From: Mesorhizobium atlanticum
Lineage (GTDB): Bacteria; Pseudomonadota; Alphaproteobacteria; Rhizobiales; Rhizobiaceae
DNA: 64,000 nt
Assembly: GCF_003289965.1 (NCBI RefSeq)
Contig: NZ_QMBQ01000003.1
Coordinates: 682,001 to 746,000 of the forward strand
Direction: 5' to 3'
In this document: positions 8,755 through 17,630 of the stretch, piece by piece
Layout: every line of letters begins with the position of its first letter
Position numbering within the stretch: position 1 is the first letter of the stretch
Position numbers and translations under genes: made by a program
The notes under the pieces: generated by a model
Database searches by the model: none
What the model was told of the DNA's origin: nothing
What the model saw: the letters and a program-made list of their open reading frames with translations, nothing else

Positions 8755-11700
8755 ATGAGCCTCATTCCTTCCATCGGCCTGCCCAAGGGCCGCGCCGGCC
8801 AGTTCATCGTCGACGGCGTCGCCGACGGCTACGAAGCCTTCGCCCTGGTCCAAACCGCGCAGGAGATCGCGCCCGACAAGCCGGTGCTGTTCGTCGCGCG
8901 CGACGGCCAGCGGTTGCCGGCAATCATCGAAGCGCTTGCCTTTGCCGCGCCCGGCCTGCCGGTGCTGGAACTGCCGGCCTGGGACTGCCTGCCTTACGAT
9001 CGCGTTTCGCCGGGAGCGGACGCCGCGGCGCGACGGCTCGACGCCCTTTCCGCCATGATCGCGCTGGCGAAGAAACCGCACCGCGCCGTCATCCTTACGA
9101 CCGCCAATGCGCTGCTGCAGCGCATTCCGCCGGCCGAACTGATCGAAGCGCAGACCTTCCATGCCAAACCCGGCAACCAGATCGACATGAACGTGCTGAT
9201 CGGGCGGCTGGAGAATTCCGGTTTCGAGCGCGTGCCGACCGTGCGCGATGTCGGCGAATTCGCCGTGCGGGGCGGCATTCTCGACCTTTTCGCGCCCGGC
9301 TGGAGCGAAGCGCTCAGGCTCGACTTCTTCGGCGATACGCTGGAATCGATCCGCGTCTTCGACGTGGCAACACAGCGCACCACCGGGCAGCGCAAGTCGA
9401 TGTCGCTGCAGGCGATGAGCGAGGTGGCGCTGACGCCGGAGACGATCAGCCGCTTCCGCCGCTCCTATATCGAGGCTTTCGGCGCGCCCTCGCGCGACGA
9501 CGCGCTCTACGCCGCCGTCAGCGAAGGCCGGCGCTTCGCCGGCATGGAACACTGGCTGCCCTTCTTCTATGAGCGGCTGGAGACGGTGTTCGACTATCTG
9601 CCGGATGCGCCTGTCGTCTTCGACCACCTGGCGCATGAGGCGCTGGCCGAGCGCCACACGCTGATCCTCGACCATTACGAGGCGCGCCGGAAGCAGGCCG
9701 ACAACGCGCTGAAGGATGCCGTGCCCTACAAGCCGGTAGCGCCGGACCTGCTTTACCTGTCGCCGGAGAACCTCAAAGCCTCGCTCGGGCCGCGCGAGGA
9801 CATCGACTTCACCGTGTTCGACGCGCCCGATGTCGGCAGCAAGAAGGTTTTTCACGCCGGCTCGCGGCAGGGCCGTAGCTTTGCGGAAGAGCGCGCCGAC
9901 CCGAACATCAACGTCTTCGATGTCGTCGTGAAGCACATCGCCGATGAGCGCGCCGCGCGTCGCCGCGTCATCGTCGCCGGCTGGACGGAGGGATCGCTCG
10001 ACCGGCTCGGCCAGATCCTGGCGGAGCATCATCTTGGCAATCTGAAACCGGTCGCGACGCTTGCCGAGGTCGAAAAGCTCGAGCCGGGGCAGGCGGGCTT
10101 GGCGGTGCTGCCGCTCGAATCCGGCTTCGAGACGGACGGTCTGGTCGTCGTCGCCGAGCAGGACATCCTCGGCGACAGACTGATCCGGCGTTCCAAGCGC
10201 AAGAAGAAGGCTGCCGATTTCATCGCCGAGGCCTCGTCGCTGTCCGCCGGCGACATCGTCGTCCATGCCGACCATGGCATCGGCCGCTTCGTCGGCCTGC
10301 GCACCATCGAAGCGGTCGGCGCACCGCATGACTGTCTCGAAATCCACTATGCGGGCGACGATCGTCTGTTCCTGCCGGTCGAAAACATCGAGCTTCTGTC
10401 ACGCTACGGCTCGGATTCGGCCGAAGCAACACTCGACAAGCTGGGCGGCGGCGCCTGGCAGGCGCGCAAGGCGCGGCTGAAGCGTCGCCTGCTCGACATG
10501 GCCGGGCAATTGATCCGCATCGCCGCCGAGCGGCAGATGCGTTCCGCGCCTGCGATGATCCCGGCCGAGGGGCTCTATGGCGAGTTCGCCGCGCGTTTCC
10601 CCTATGAGGAAACCGACGACCAGCAGACGGCGATCGATTCCGTGATGGACGATCTCGGCGCCGGCAAGCCGATGGACCGGCTGGTCTGCGGCGACGTCGG
10701 CTTCGGCAAGACGGAAGTGGCGCTGCGCGCCGCCTTCATCGCGGCGATGGAAGGTTTCCAGGTCGCTGTCGTGGTGCCGACGACGCTTTTGTCGCGCCAG
10801 CATTTCAAGACCTTCTCACAGCGCTTCTCCGGCCTGCCGATCCGCATCGCCCAGGCGTCGCGCCTGGTCGGTTCCAAGGAACTGGCCGAAACCAAGAAGG
10901 GTGTTGCCGAAGGCACGGTCGACATCGTCGTCGGCACGCATGCGCTGCTCGGCAGCTCGATCTCGTTCAAGAATCTCGGGCTCCTGATCATCGACGAGGA
11001 GCAGCATTTCGGCGTCAAGCACAAGGAGCGGCTGAAGGAGCTCAAGAACGACGTGCATGTGCTCACGCTGTCGGCGACGCCGATCCCGCGCACGCTGCAG
11101 CTGGCGCTGACCGGCGTGCGCGAGCTGTCGCTGATCGCCACGCCGCCGGTCGACCGCATGGCGGTGCGTACCTTCATCTCGCCCTTCGATCCGCTGGTCA
11201 TCCGCGAGACGCTGCTGCGCGAGCGCTATCGCGGCGGCCATTCCTTCTATGTCGTGCCGCGCATCAGCGACCTGGCCGAAATCCATGATTTCCTGAAGGA
11301 ATCCGTGCCGGAGCTGAAGGTGGCGGTGGCGCACGGCCAGATGCCGCCGGGCGAGCTCGACGACATTATGAACGCCTTCTACGACGGCCAGTACGATGTG
11401 CTTCTGTCGACGACCATCGTCGAATCCGGCCTCGACATCCCGACAGCAAACACGCTGATCATCCATCGTGCCGACATGTTCGGGCTGGCCCAGCTCTATC
11501 AGCTGCGCGGTCGCGTCGGCCGCTCGAAGGTGCGCGCCTATGCGCTGTTCACGCTGCCGGCCAACCGCAAGCTCACCGATACGGCCGAGCGCCGCCTGAA
11601 GGTGCTGCAGTCGCTCGACACGCTCGGCGCCGGTTTCCAGCTCGCCAGCCACGACCTCGATATTCGTGGCGCCGGCAATCTTCTTGGCGAAGAGCAGTCG

Positions 11701-12252
11701 GGCCATATCAAGGAGGTCGGCTTCGAGCTCTACCAGCAGATGCTGGAGGAGGCGGTGGCCGAGGTGAAGGACACCGGCGAGGTTCAGGACAGCGGCTGGT
11801 CGCCGCAGATCGCGGTCGGCACCGCGGTGATGATCCCGGAAAGCTACGTGCCCGACCTGCAGCTCCGCATGGCGCTCTACCGGCGCCTCGGCGACCTCGA
11901 GACCACCGAGGAAATCGACGGTTTCGGCGCCGAGCTTATCGACCGTTTCGGGCCGCTGCCGGAAGAGGTGACGCATCTGTTGAAGATCGTCTTCATCAAG
12001 GCGCTCTGCCGCAAGGCCAATGTCGAGAAGCTCGACGCCGGCCCCAAGGGCGTGGTCATCCATTTCCGCAAGCGCGAATTCCCCAATCCGGTCGGGCTGG
12101 TCAAGTTCATCGGCGAGCAGGGCTCGCTGGCCAAGATCAGGGCCGACCACAGCGTCGTCTTCATCCGCGACTGGCCGAATGCGGAGAAGCGGCTCGCCGG
12201 CTCGGCCGTGGTGATGACGCAGTTGGCGCGGCTGGCCGACAAGGCGGCGTAG
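8755..12252 (+). CDS. mfd: Transcription-repair coupling factor
   Basis: At 1165 residues this is a full-length Mfd. An UvrB-like N-terminal module (residues 1-350; LELPAWDCLPYDRVSP) is followed by the RNA-polymerase-interacting domain near 480-560 (SAGDIVVHADHGIGRFVGL), then a RecG-type helicase core with GDVGFGKTEVALRAAF near residue 646, DEEQHFGVKHKERLK near 750, SATPIPRTLQLAL and YQLRGRVGRS. The C-terminal TRCF domain occupies the last 150 residues. It displaces stalled RNA polymerase and recruits UvrA for strand-specific repair. The ATG at 8755 follows sdhE closely. Confidence 0.98.
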   Translation: MSLIPSIGLPKGRAGQFIVDGVADGYEAFALVQTAQEIAPDKPVLFVARDGQRLPAIIEALAFAAPGLPVLELPAWDCLPYDRVSPGADAAARRLDALSAMIALAKKPHRAVILTTANALLQRIPPAELIEAQTFHAKPGNQIDMNVLIGRLENSGFERVPTVRDVGEFAVRGGILDLFAPGWSEALRLDFFGDTLESIRVFDVATQRTTGQRKSMSLQAMSEVALTPETISRFRRSYIEAFGAPSRDDALYAAVSEGRRFAGMEHWLPFFYERLETVFDYLPDAPVVFDHLAHEALAERHTLILDHYEARRKQADNALKDAVPYKPVAPDLLYLSPENLKASLGPREDIDFTVFDAPDVGSKKVFHAGSRQGRSFAEERADPNINVFDVVVKHIADERAARRRVIVAGWTEGSLDRLGQILAEHHLGNLKPVATLAEVEKLEPGQAGLAVLPLESGFETDGLVVVAEQDILGDRLIRRSKRKKKAADFIAEASSLSAGDIVVHADHGIGRFVGLRTIEAVGAPHDCLEIHYAGDDRLFLPVENIELLSRYGSDSAEATLDKLGGGAWQARKARLKRRLLDMAGQLIRIAAERQMRSAPAMIPAEGLYGEFAARFPYEETDDQQTAIDSVMDDLGAGKPMDRLVCGDVGFGKTEVALRAAFIAAMEGFQVAVVVPTTLLSRQHFKTFSQRFSGLPIRIAQASRLVGSKELAETKKGVAEGTVDIVVGTHALLGSSISFKNLGLLIIDEEQHFGVKHKERLKELKNDVHVLTLSATPIPRTLQLALTGVRELSLIATPPVDRMAVRTFISPFDPLVIRETLLRERYRGGHSFYVVPRISDLAEIHDFLKESVPELKVAVAHGQMPPGELDDIMNAFYDGQYDVLLSTTIVESGLDIPTANTLIIHRADMFGLAQLYQLRGRVGRSKVRAYALFTLPANRKLTDTAERRLKVLQSLDTLGAGFQLASHDLDIRGAGNLLGEEQSGHIKEVGFELYQQMLEEAVAEVKDTGEVQDSGWSPQIAVGTAVMIPESYVPDLQLRMALYRRLGDLETTEEIDGFGAELIDRFGPLPEEVTHLLKIVFIKALCRKANVEKLDAGPKGVVIHFRKREFPNPVGLVKFIGEQGSLAKIRADHSVVFIRDWPNAEKRLAGSAVVMTQLARLADKAA

Positions 12253-12388
12253 CAGCATCGGGACCATTCGCCACTGCTGAAAAACCCGGCTAGAATAGGC
12301 AGTCGGCTTCGTGTAAGGAGCCGCGACCTCTTTTTGGGGCGAAAATAGCGGGCGAGGTTGCTCGCTGAGAAGAGTATTGGGTGCAGCG

Positions 12389-13762
12389 ATGACGAAATGG
12401 TCGCCGAATTCGTGGAGAGAAAAGCCGATCAAGCAGGTTCCGGCCTATCCGGACCTTGCCGCGCTGAAGGCGACGGAAGCCCAGCTCGCCACTTTCCCGC
12501 CGCTGGTTTTTGCCGGTGAGGCGCGCAAGCTGAAGAAGCAGCTGGCGGCGGTCGCCGCGGGCGAGGCCTTCCTGCTCCAGGGCGGCGACTGCGCCGAGAG
12601 CTTTGCCGAGCACGGCGCTGACAACATCCGCGACTTCTTCCGCGTCTTCCTGCAGATGTCGGTGGTGCTGACCTTCGCCGGCGCGCAGCCGGTGGTGAAG
12701 GTCGGCCGCGTCGCCGGCCAGTTCGCCAAGCCGCGCTCCGCCGACAACGAGACCAAGGGCGGGGTGACATTGCCGAGCTACCGTGGCGACATCATCAACG
12801 GCATCGAGTTCGACGCCAGGTCGCGCATCCCGGATCCCGCCCGGCAGGAGATGGCCTACCGCCAGTCGGCCGCGACGCTCAACCTTCTGCGCGCCTTCGC
12901 GCAGGGCGGCTATGCCAGCCTGGAGAACGTGCATCGCTGGATGCTGGGCTTCGTCGCCGACAGCCCCCAGGGCGAGAAGTACGAATCGCTGGCCAACCGC
13001 ATCACCGAGACGATGGAATTCATGCGCGCGGTGGGCATCACGTCGGAAACCAATTTCGCGCTGCGCGAGACGGATTTCTACACCAGCCACGAGGCACTGC
13101 TGCTCGGCTACGAGGAGGCGCTGACGCGCGTCGATTCCACCTCCGGCGACTGGTACGCCACGTCGGGCCACATGATCTGGATCGGCGACCGCACCCGCCA
13201 GCCCGACCATGCCCATGTCGAATATTGCCGCGGCATCAAGAACCCGCTTGGCCTTAAATGCGGACCTTCGCTGACGCCGGATGGTTTGCTGGAATTGATC
13301 GACCTGCTCAATCCCGAGAATGAGCCTGGCCGACTGACGCTGATTGCGCGCTTCGGCTCCGACAAGGTGGCCGAGCACCTGCCGAAGCTGGTGCGGGCGG
13401 TGAAGAAGGAAGGCCGCAGCGTCGTGTGGTCGTCCGATCCGATGCATGGCAACACCATCGAGGCGGCCGGCTACAAGACGCGGCCGTTCGACCGGATTCT
13501 CAAGGAAGTGCAGACCTTCTTCGAGGTGCATCGCGCTGAAGGCACGCATCCGGGCGGCATCCACGTAGAGATGACCGGCAAGAACGTCACCGAGTGCACG
13601 GGCGGCGCCCGCGCCATCACGGCCGAAGACCTGCAGGACCGCTATCATACCCATTGCGATCCGCGCCTTAACGCGGATCAGGCGATCGAACTCGCCTTCC
13701 TGGTCTCGGACCTGCTCAAGAAGAGCCATCCGATCCAGCACAAGCAGGTCGCCAACGCCTGA
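12389..13762 (+). CDS. Class II (plant-type) 3-deoxy-7-phosphoheptulonate synthase
   Basis: The 457-residue product has the class II DAHP synthase features: a start [36 protein letters not shown] (metal/PEP-binding cysteine loop near residues 66-80), [14 protein letters not shown], the SCH-like MLGF and [16 protein letters not shown] segments, and [12 protein letters not shown] near 350. It condenses erythrose-4-P with PEP as the first shikimate-pathway step. I chose the ATG at 12389; a TTG 12 bases upstream would add only four residues. The gene stands alone and is followed by a strong terminator. Confidence 0.96.
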   Translation: MTKWSPNSWREKPIKQVPAYPDLAALKATEAQLATFPPLVFAGEARKLKKQLAAVAAGEAFLLQGGDCAESFAEHGADNIRDFFRVFLQMSVVLTFAGAQPVVKVGRVAGQFAKPRSADNETKGGVTLPSYRGDIINGIEFDARSRIPDPARQEMAYRQSAATLNLLRAFAQGGYASLENVHRWMLGFVADSPQGEKYESLANRITETMEFMRAVGITSETNFALRETDFYTSHEALLLGYEEALTRVDSTSGDWYATSGHMIWIGDRTRQPDHAHVEYCRGIKNPLGLKCGPSLTPDGLLELIDLLNPENEPGRLTLIARFGSDKVAEHLPKLVRAVKKEGRSVVWSSDPMHGNTIEAAGYKTRPFDRILKEVQTFFEVHRAEGTHPGGIHVEMTGKNVTECTGGARAITAEDLQDRYHTHCDPRLNADQAIELAFLVSDLLKKSHPIQHKQVANA

Positions 13763-13789
13763 GCAGCGCTTGGCGCTTGATCATTGGAG

Positions 13790-13812
13790 GCGCCGGCAAA
13801 ACCGGCGCTTTT
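13790..13812 (+). terminator. Terminator after the DAHP synthase gene
   Basis: GCGCCGG, loop CAAAA, CCGGCGC, then TTTT: a 7-bp GC stem 27 bases after the stop codon. It sits between convergent genes and could also slow transcripts from the opposite side. Confidence 0.8.
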
Positions 13813-13843
13813 CAATTCAGGCGAGTGGATCACGCTTGGCCGG

Positions 13844-15424
13844 TCATTCCGGATCGGGCGGCCCGGGCGGGTCTCCCGGGAAACTGGCTCTGCCGGGTGG
13901 AATGACGGCAAAGTTGATCTCCAGGGGCGGCGCCCTGAGCGACCAGTCGAAAGACACCGTCTTGACCGGCAGGCCGTCGATCCAGGTCGATTGCTGCGGC
14001 GTGAGTTGCCAGCCTTTCGGCCATACCAGCAGCATTCCCTGATCCCGCAGGCGCTGGTCCGTGATCCATGGTGCGAGGCGCCTGTCGAGAGCCGTGAAGA
14101 TGGAAGGCTGGTCCGCGGCTTCCAGTCCGGCAAGCCTGGCCACGCCGTCTTCGCCGCCGACAATGCCCAACGGCGCGGGCACCGCTTCATGCCAGATCGC
14201 CTCGGCCGTCCGTGAAATCGATTGCGCCGGCCAGCACACCGGCTGCAGGCGACCGCGGACGTTGCAGCCGGTCCAGCGGGTGACGGCGTAGGCGCTCGAT
14301 ACGGCGACCACGCATAGCAGCGCCAGCACCGTCAACCGGCGCAATTCCGCTGCTCCCAGCCGGTGACCCAGGAGCGCGATCGCCAGGGCGCCCACGAGAT
14401 TGTACATCGTCGCGCCCCAGGATTCGCCGGTGCCTGTGAACAGCGAGGCGATCATGACGAGGAGCGCCGGTCCCAGGCCCATCCATGCCAGGTAGATAAC
14501 CGCGCGTCGCTCGGGAGCCGGGTTGGGCTGCAAGGGTTCCTGCGCGGGGCTCGCTCGCCGCCGCAGCAGGCCGGAAAGAGCAAGAACGACGGGAACAGCA
14601 GAAAGCCCGGCAAGCTGAACGCCGATATAGTAAAGCCGGGCGCGGTGGACGAGGACCCACTCGTTGCGGTGCGCGGCGTAGGTCAGCGGCAGGAAATCGA
14701 GTCGGAAAAGCTCGACCGCCAGCGGCGCCGCGATGCCAAGGAAAACCGCAAGGCCAAGCCACGGCCACGGGGTGGCGAGCCGGCTCCGGGCGCGGCTATC
14801 GTATAAGAGCCAGATGCCGCCGAAAGCCAGCAGCAAGGCCGTCGAGAACTTGGCGTAGAGTCCCAGGCCGGAGACGACGCCGAGGGCGAGCCACCAGCCG
14901 GGCCGTCCGTCGCGCGCCGAGCGCCACAGCAGCCATGATATGCCGGCCCAGAAAGGCATCTGCGCATAGTCGTGGTTGAATTGGGGGGTCGGCCAGCCGA
15001 AGAAGTAGATCGAGGGCATCAACAGCACGGCGGCGAGCGCGCGGGTCGAACCCATGATGTCGCGCGCGAGAAGGTAGACCAGGACGAAAGTCGTCGAGAT
15101 CAGCAGTTGCGAAAGCATATATTGCGGCCAGCGGAACGAGCCGGTCAGGAGATGGCTGATCTCGAGCAGCCAACAGGGCAGCTGCGGGTGTTTATAGGTC
15201 AGCAGAACCCATTCGCGGCCCCACATGAACCCCTCGACGACGTCGTTTGGCGGCCCAACGTTGACGAGCGCCGGCATGACGGTCCAGCAAGCGATCTGGG
15301 TGAGGCACAAAAGCGCCAGCAATCGCCATGGATGCCTGACGAGGCCGTTCCAGATCGAGGGCGCATTGCCTTCCGCGGCGGCTGCCGCCGGCCAAGGATG
15401 GACGGATTCGCTGGTTCTCGACAT
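13844..15424 (-). CDS. ArnT/PMT-type membrane glycosyltransferase (GT-C fold)
   Basis: A 526-residue polytopic protein with about ten hydrophobic segments. An early luminal loop holds the acidic pair and aromatic context VGPPNDVVEGFMWGREWVLLTYKHPQLPCWLLE (residues 50-85), followed by a PQFNHDYAQMPFW segment. This is the layout of PMT_2 family enzymes (PF13231), which use lipid-linked sugars to modify lipid A or other cell-surface acceptors. The start (ATG ending at 15424) precedes an alanine-rich cytoplasmic leader. The substrate cannot be told from sequence. It is a single gene, convergent with the DAHP synthase gene and divergent from the next membrane protein. Confidence 0.72.
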   Translation of the reverse strand: MSRTSESVHPWPAAAAAEGNAPSIWNGLVRHPWRLLALLCLTQIACWTVMPALVNVGPPNDVVEGFMWGREWVLLTYKHPQLPCWLLEISHLLTGSFRWPQYMLSQLLISTTFVLVYLLARDIMGSTRALAAVLLMPSIYFFGWPTPQFNHDYAQMPFWAGISWLLWRSARDGRPGWWLALGVVSGLGLYAKFSTALLLAFGGIWLLYDSRARSRLATPWPWLGLAVFLGIAAPLAVELFRLDFLPLTYAAHRNEWVLVHRARLYYIGVQLAGLSAVPVVLALSGLLRRRASPAQEPLQPNPAPERRAVIYLAWMGLGPALLVMIASLFTGTGESWGATMYNLVGALAIALLGHRLGAAELRRLTVLALLCVVAVSSAYAVTRWTGCNVRGRLQPVCWPAQSISRTAEAIWHEAVPAPLGIVGGEDGVARLAGLEAADQPSIFTALDRRLAPWITDQRLRDQGMLLVWPKGWQLTPQQSTWIDGLPVKTVSFDWSLRAPPLEINFAVIPPGRASFPGDPPGPPDPE

Positions 15425-15624
15425 GCGGGCCTAAAATCACACCGGTGGATTGCTGAACAGTCCGATAGCAAAAGCTTACGAAAATGTATGCTGCCGCAAC
15501 ATCGTAAAACCAAGATTGCGATGGAACCCGTCGCCGGCGCTTCGGGCGGAACCGTGGCCCGGCTGAATGTTGGTTGAGCCGGTCGCCCCCAAGGCGTCGC
15601 GGTCCTAGCCATACGGGTGTCTCC

Positions 15625-16329
15625 ATGCGTCACCAGCACGCCGTTATCCATCATCGTGGGCTCGACTTCTGGTCGGCGCGCGCGGCGGTTCTCGTCATCA
15701 TCTGCCTTCAGCTTCTAGTCATCAACAACCTGTCCTTCGGTCCGCGCTGGCTGGCCCCGACTGTCGAGGCGGCGCTGCTGGTGCCCTTGTCGGTGGCGAC
15801 GGCCTGGACGCAGATGCAGACGCGGAAGGCAGTCGACCACGAGCATTGGTACGCGATCGGCCAATTGCGCCTCTACATCCGCCGCACGGCATTGGTGATG
15901 ACCGGCATCATCAGCATCATGAATTGCGGATCGCTGGTTTTCCTGGTGCGCGCGCTGCTTGAAGGGCGTGCCGGCGCCGGCACGACGCTGCTTGTCGATG
16001 CCCTCAACATCTGGGTCACCAATGTGATTGTCTTTGCGCTGTGGTTCTGGAGCACGGACAGGGGCGGGCCGCCGACTTGTGGCCTGGTCAAGCGCGCGCA
16101 TGCCGACTTCCTGTTCCCGCAAATGACGCTGCCCGACCGCGAGATACAAGGCTGGCTGCCGGGCTTTGTGGATTACGTCTTCCTGGCTTTCACCAACGCC
16201 ACCGCATTCTCGCCGACCGACACCTTGCCGCTTACGCAGCGCGCAAAGCTCCTAATGATGGCGGAAGCGATGATCTCGCTGTTGACGATCGCGCTGGTGG
16301 CGGCGCGGGCGGTCAACATCCTGGCATAG
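15625..16329 (+). CDS. Uncharacterised four-to-five-segment membrane protein
   Basis: The 234-residue protein has hydrophobic stretches near residues 15-35, 45-62, 90-112, 120-150 and 215-232. A conserved-looking C-terminal block reads FTNATAFSPTDTLPLTQRAK before the last membrane helix. That block resembles the pore-proximal part of some DUF1345 or two-helix channel proteins, but I cannot assign a family. I use the ATG at 15625; the upstream frame codes an arginine-rich leader. The stop codon TAG (16327-16329) is also the first three bases of a dispersed palindromic repeat, so the C-terminus may have been set by repeat insertion. Confidence 0.7.
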   Translation: MRHQHAVIHHRGLDFWSARAAVLVIICLQLLVINNLSFGPRWLAPTVEAALLVPLSVATAWTQMQTRKAVDHEHWYAIGQLRLYIRRTALVMTGIISIMNCGSLVFLVRALLEGRAGAGTTLLVDALNIWVTNVIVFALWFWSTDRGGPPTCGLVKRAHADFLFPQMTLPDREIQGWLPGFVDYVFLAFTNATAFSPTDTLPLTQRAKLLMMAEAMISLLTIALVAARAVNILA

Positions 16330-16457
16330 AGCGTTTCACCGTTTCACAGAAACGGCGAACCGCTCTATCTCTTTGTTTTGTCGCATTTTCCAGGCGGAAG
16401 GCTACGGCGAACGCGCCGAACCTAACCGCTCACACCTTTCCTGAAATTGCCCTGGAA
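16327..16457. repeat. Two-module intergenic palindromic repeat
   Basis: Module 1 (16327-16367) is a nested hairpin: TAGAGCG pairs with CGCTCTA and, inside it, CCGTTTC with GAAACGG. Module 2 (about 16379-16457) starts GTCGCATTTTCCAGGCGGAAGG and ends CTTTCCTGAAATTGCCCTGGA. Module 2 has relatives at 33228, 34522 and 63867. It lies between convergent genes and could act as a bidirectional terminator. Confidence 0.75.
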
Positions 16458-16465
16458 GAGGCCTT

Positions 16466-17230
16466 TCAATGGCGCTCCCAACGCATGCCGGCCAGTCGCG
16501 GATCGGCAAAGGCGGTGCGTGAGAATTCGAGCCGCTTGTCGGGAAATTCGCTGATCGCCTGGACGCCGAACGAGCCGATACGGATGCGCCAGGTTTGCGG
16601 CTCCAGCGGCTTGGCCTTGGCAAAGCCCTTGCAGGTCAACAAAGCGATGTTGGCGCCCTTCGGATCGCGCACCGAGCGATAGCGGATCGCCTGCATCTCG
16701 GCCTCACGCGCGACATCGGCGATCGCCTGGCAGGCGGTGTAATCAGTGGCCTGCGTCCAGGCCTTCTCGTCGCGATCGAGCGGCGGCCGCGTCAGGTCGA
16801 TCGCGCGCTCGCATTTTATCGCGGCGGCGAAGGCGGTGTATTCCGCCGCGTCGTTCGGCCATGGCGTCGCCGGCGATTCGGCAAAGAACAGCAAGCGGTA
16901 GAAGGCCATCTCCGCCACCGCCGTCAGCACTGTTTCGGCGGCATAGTAGACGCCTTTGGTCTTGCCCGCGCGGCGGAAGCGCGAGCCGTATGGATAGACG
17001 GAGCCGTAGCGGAAAGGCGTCGCCAGCAGATAGTGGAGGTGGCGGCATTCCAGCGGGATATGTGGCTTGGTGTCCTCGACGAGCTCCTCGAGCAGCGCCT
17101 GCTCGTCGAGCGTGTCGACCAGCTTGAGGGTCGAAACGCGATGCTGCGCCTCGACCATGCGCCAGTGTTTGCCTTCGAGCCTGACGGCCTCAGACGAGAG
17201 CGCGCCGGGAGTCCAGGTAGGCAATGACAT
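16466..17230 (-). CDS. RES-domain toxin
   Basis: The 254-residue protein has an N-terminal segment (RVSTLKLVDTLDEQALLEELVEDTKP) and the RES domain from about residue 60, with the arginine-rich entry PFRYGSVYPYGSRFRRAG, the YYAAETVLTAVAEMAFYR helix carrying the conserved glutamate, and IRYRSVRDPKGANIALL near the C-terminus. RES proteins of Xre-RES type II pairs are ADP-ribosyltransferase-like enzymes that degrade NAD+. Arg, Tyr and Glu positions look intact, so it is probably active. It follows the antitoxin gene and overlaps its end; ATGs at 17230 and 17245 are both possible. The 3' end abuts a palindromic repeat. Confidence 0.88.
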   Translation of the reverse strand: MSLPTWTPGALSSEAVRLEGKHWRMVEAQHRVSTLKLVDTLDEQALLEELVEDTKPHIPLECRHLHYLLATPFRYGSVYPYGSRFRRAGKTKGVYYAAETVLTAVAEMAFYRLLFFAESPATPWPNDAAEYTAFAAAIKCERAIDLTRPPLDRDEKAWTQATDYTACQAIADVAREAEMQAIRYRSVRDPKGANIALLTCKGFAKAKPLEPQTWRIRIGSFGVQAISEFPDKRLEFSRTAFADPRLAGMRWERH

Positions 17231-17567
17231 CGACAAGTCCGGCAATGGTCAGGATTTTCTCGAGCGGCGTGCCGTCGAGCGTGACGTTGGGATTTCTCAG
17301 CCACGCCCGCGCAACAGTCTCGTCGCCGCCGACGATGGCGTCGAGCGAGCGGAACAGGCGGACGAACAGCACCGCCAGCTCGAACGGCTTGGTGCCGCGT
17401 TCGAGCAGGAACTGCTGCTTGCGCATGCGCGAGACCGTGGCCTCCGACACGCCGATGACCAAAGCGAGCGTCCTGGCGGTGATGTCGAGCAGGTCGGCCG
17501 CGCGCAGCGTGGCCTTGGTGATGACGGCGTTTTCGGCCGCCGTCGCGGCCGCGACTGGACGTTGCAT
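17190..17567 (-). CDS. Xre/MbcA/ParS-family antitoxin (DUF2384)
   Basis: A 125-residue protein with an N-terminal helix-turn-helix-like part (TLALVIGVSEATVSRMRKQQF, residues 33-53) and the C-terminal toxin-binding domain of this family (ELAVLFVRLFRSLDAIVGGDETVARAWLRNPN, then a TIAGLVDVIAYLDS end). In the known systems it blocks the RES active site and represses its own operon. The frame overlaps the toxin start by about 40-55 bases, which ties the translation of the two. A palindrome lies 20 bases upstream of its start. Confidence 0.9.
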   Translation of the reverse strand: MQRPVAAATAAENAVITKATLRAADLLDITARTLALVIGVSEATVSRMRKQQFLLERGTKPFELAVLFVRLFRSLDAIVGGDETVARAWLRNPNVTLDGTPLEKILTIAGLVDVIAYLDSRRALV

Positions 17568-17586
17568 AAGCGCACCCTTTCATTTC

Positions 17587-17606
17587 TGTGGAAAATATAG
17601 TCCACA
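17587..17606. promoter_or_regulatory. Operator candidate for the toxin-antitoxin operon
   Basis: TGTGGA, eight central bases, TCCACA: arms are perfect and the core ATAT is also symmetric, giving 16 of 20 symmetric positions. It ends 20 bases before the antitoxin start codon, where an autoregulatory operator is expected for this family, and overlaps the likely promoter. Confidence 0.6.
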
Positions 17607-17630
17607 AAAATTCTTCTGGAAAGGGCGGTG

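Noticed and set aside
8710..10347. A 545-codon minus-strand frame inside mfd
   Set aside because: Antisense shadow of mfd, no motifs, no ribosome-binding site.
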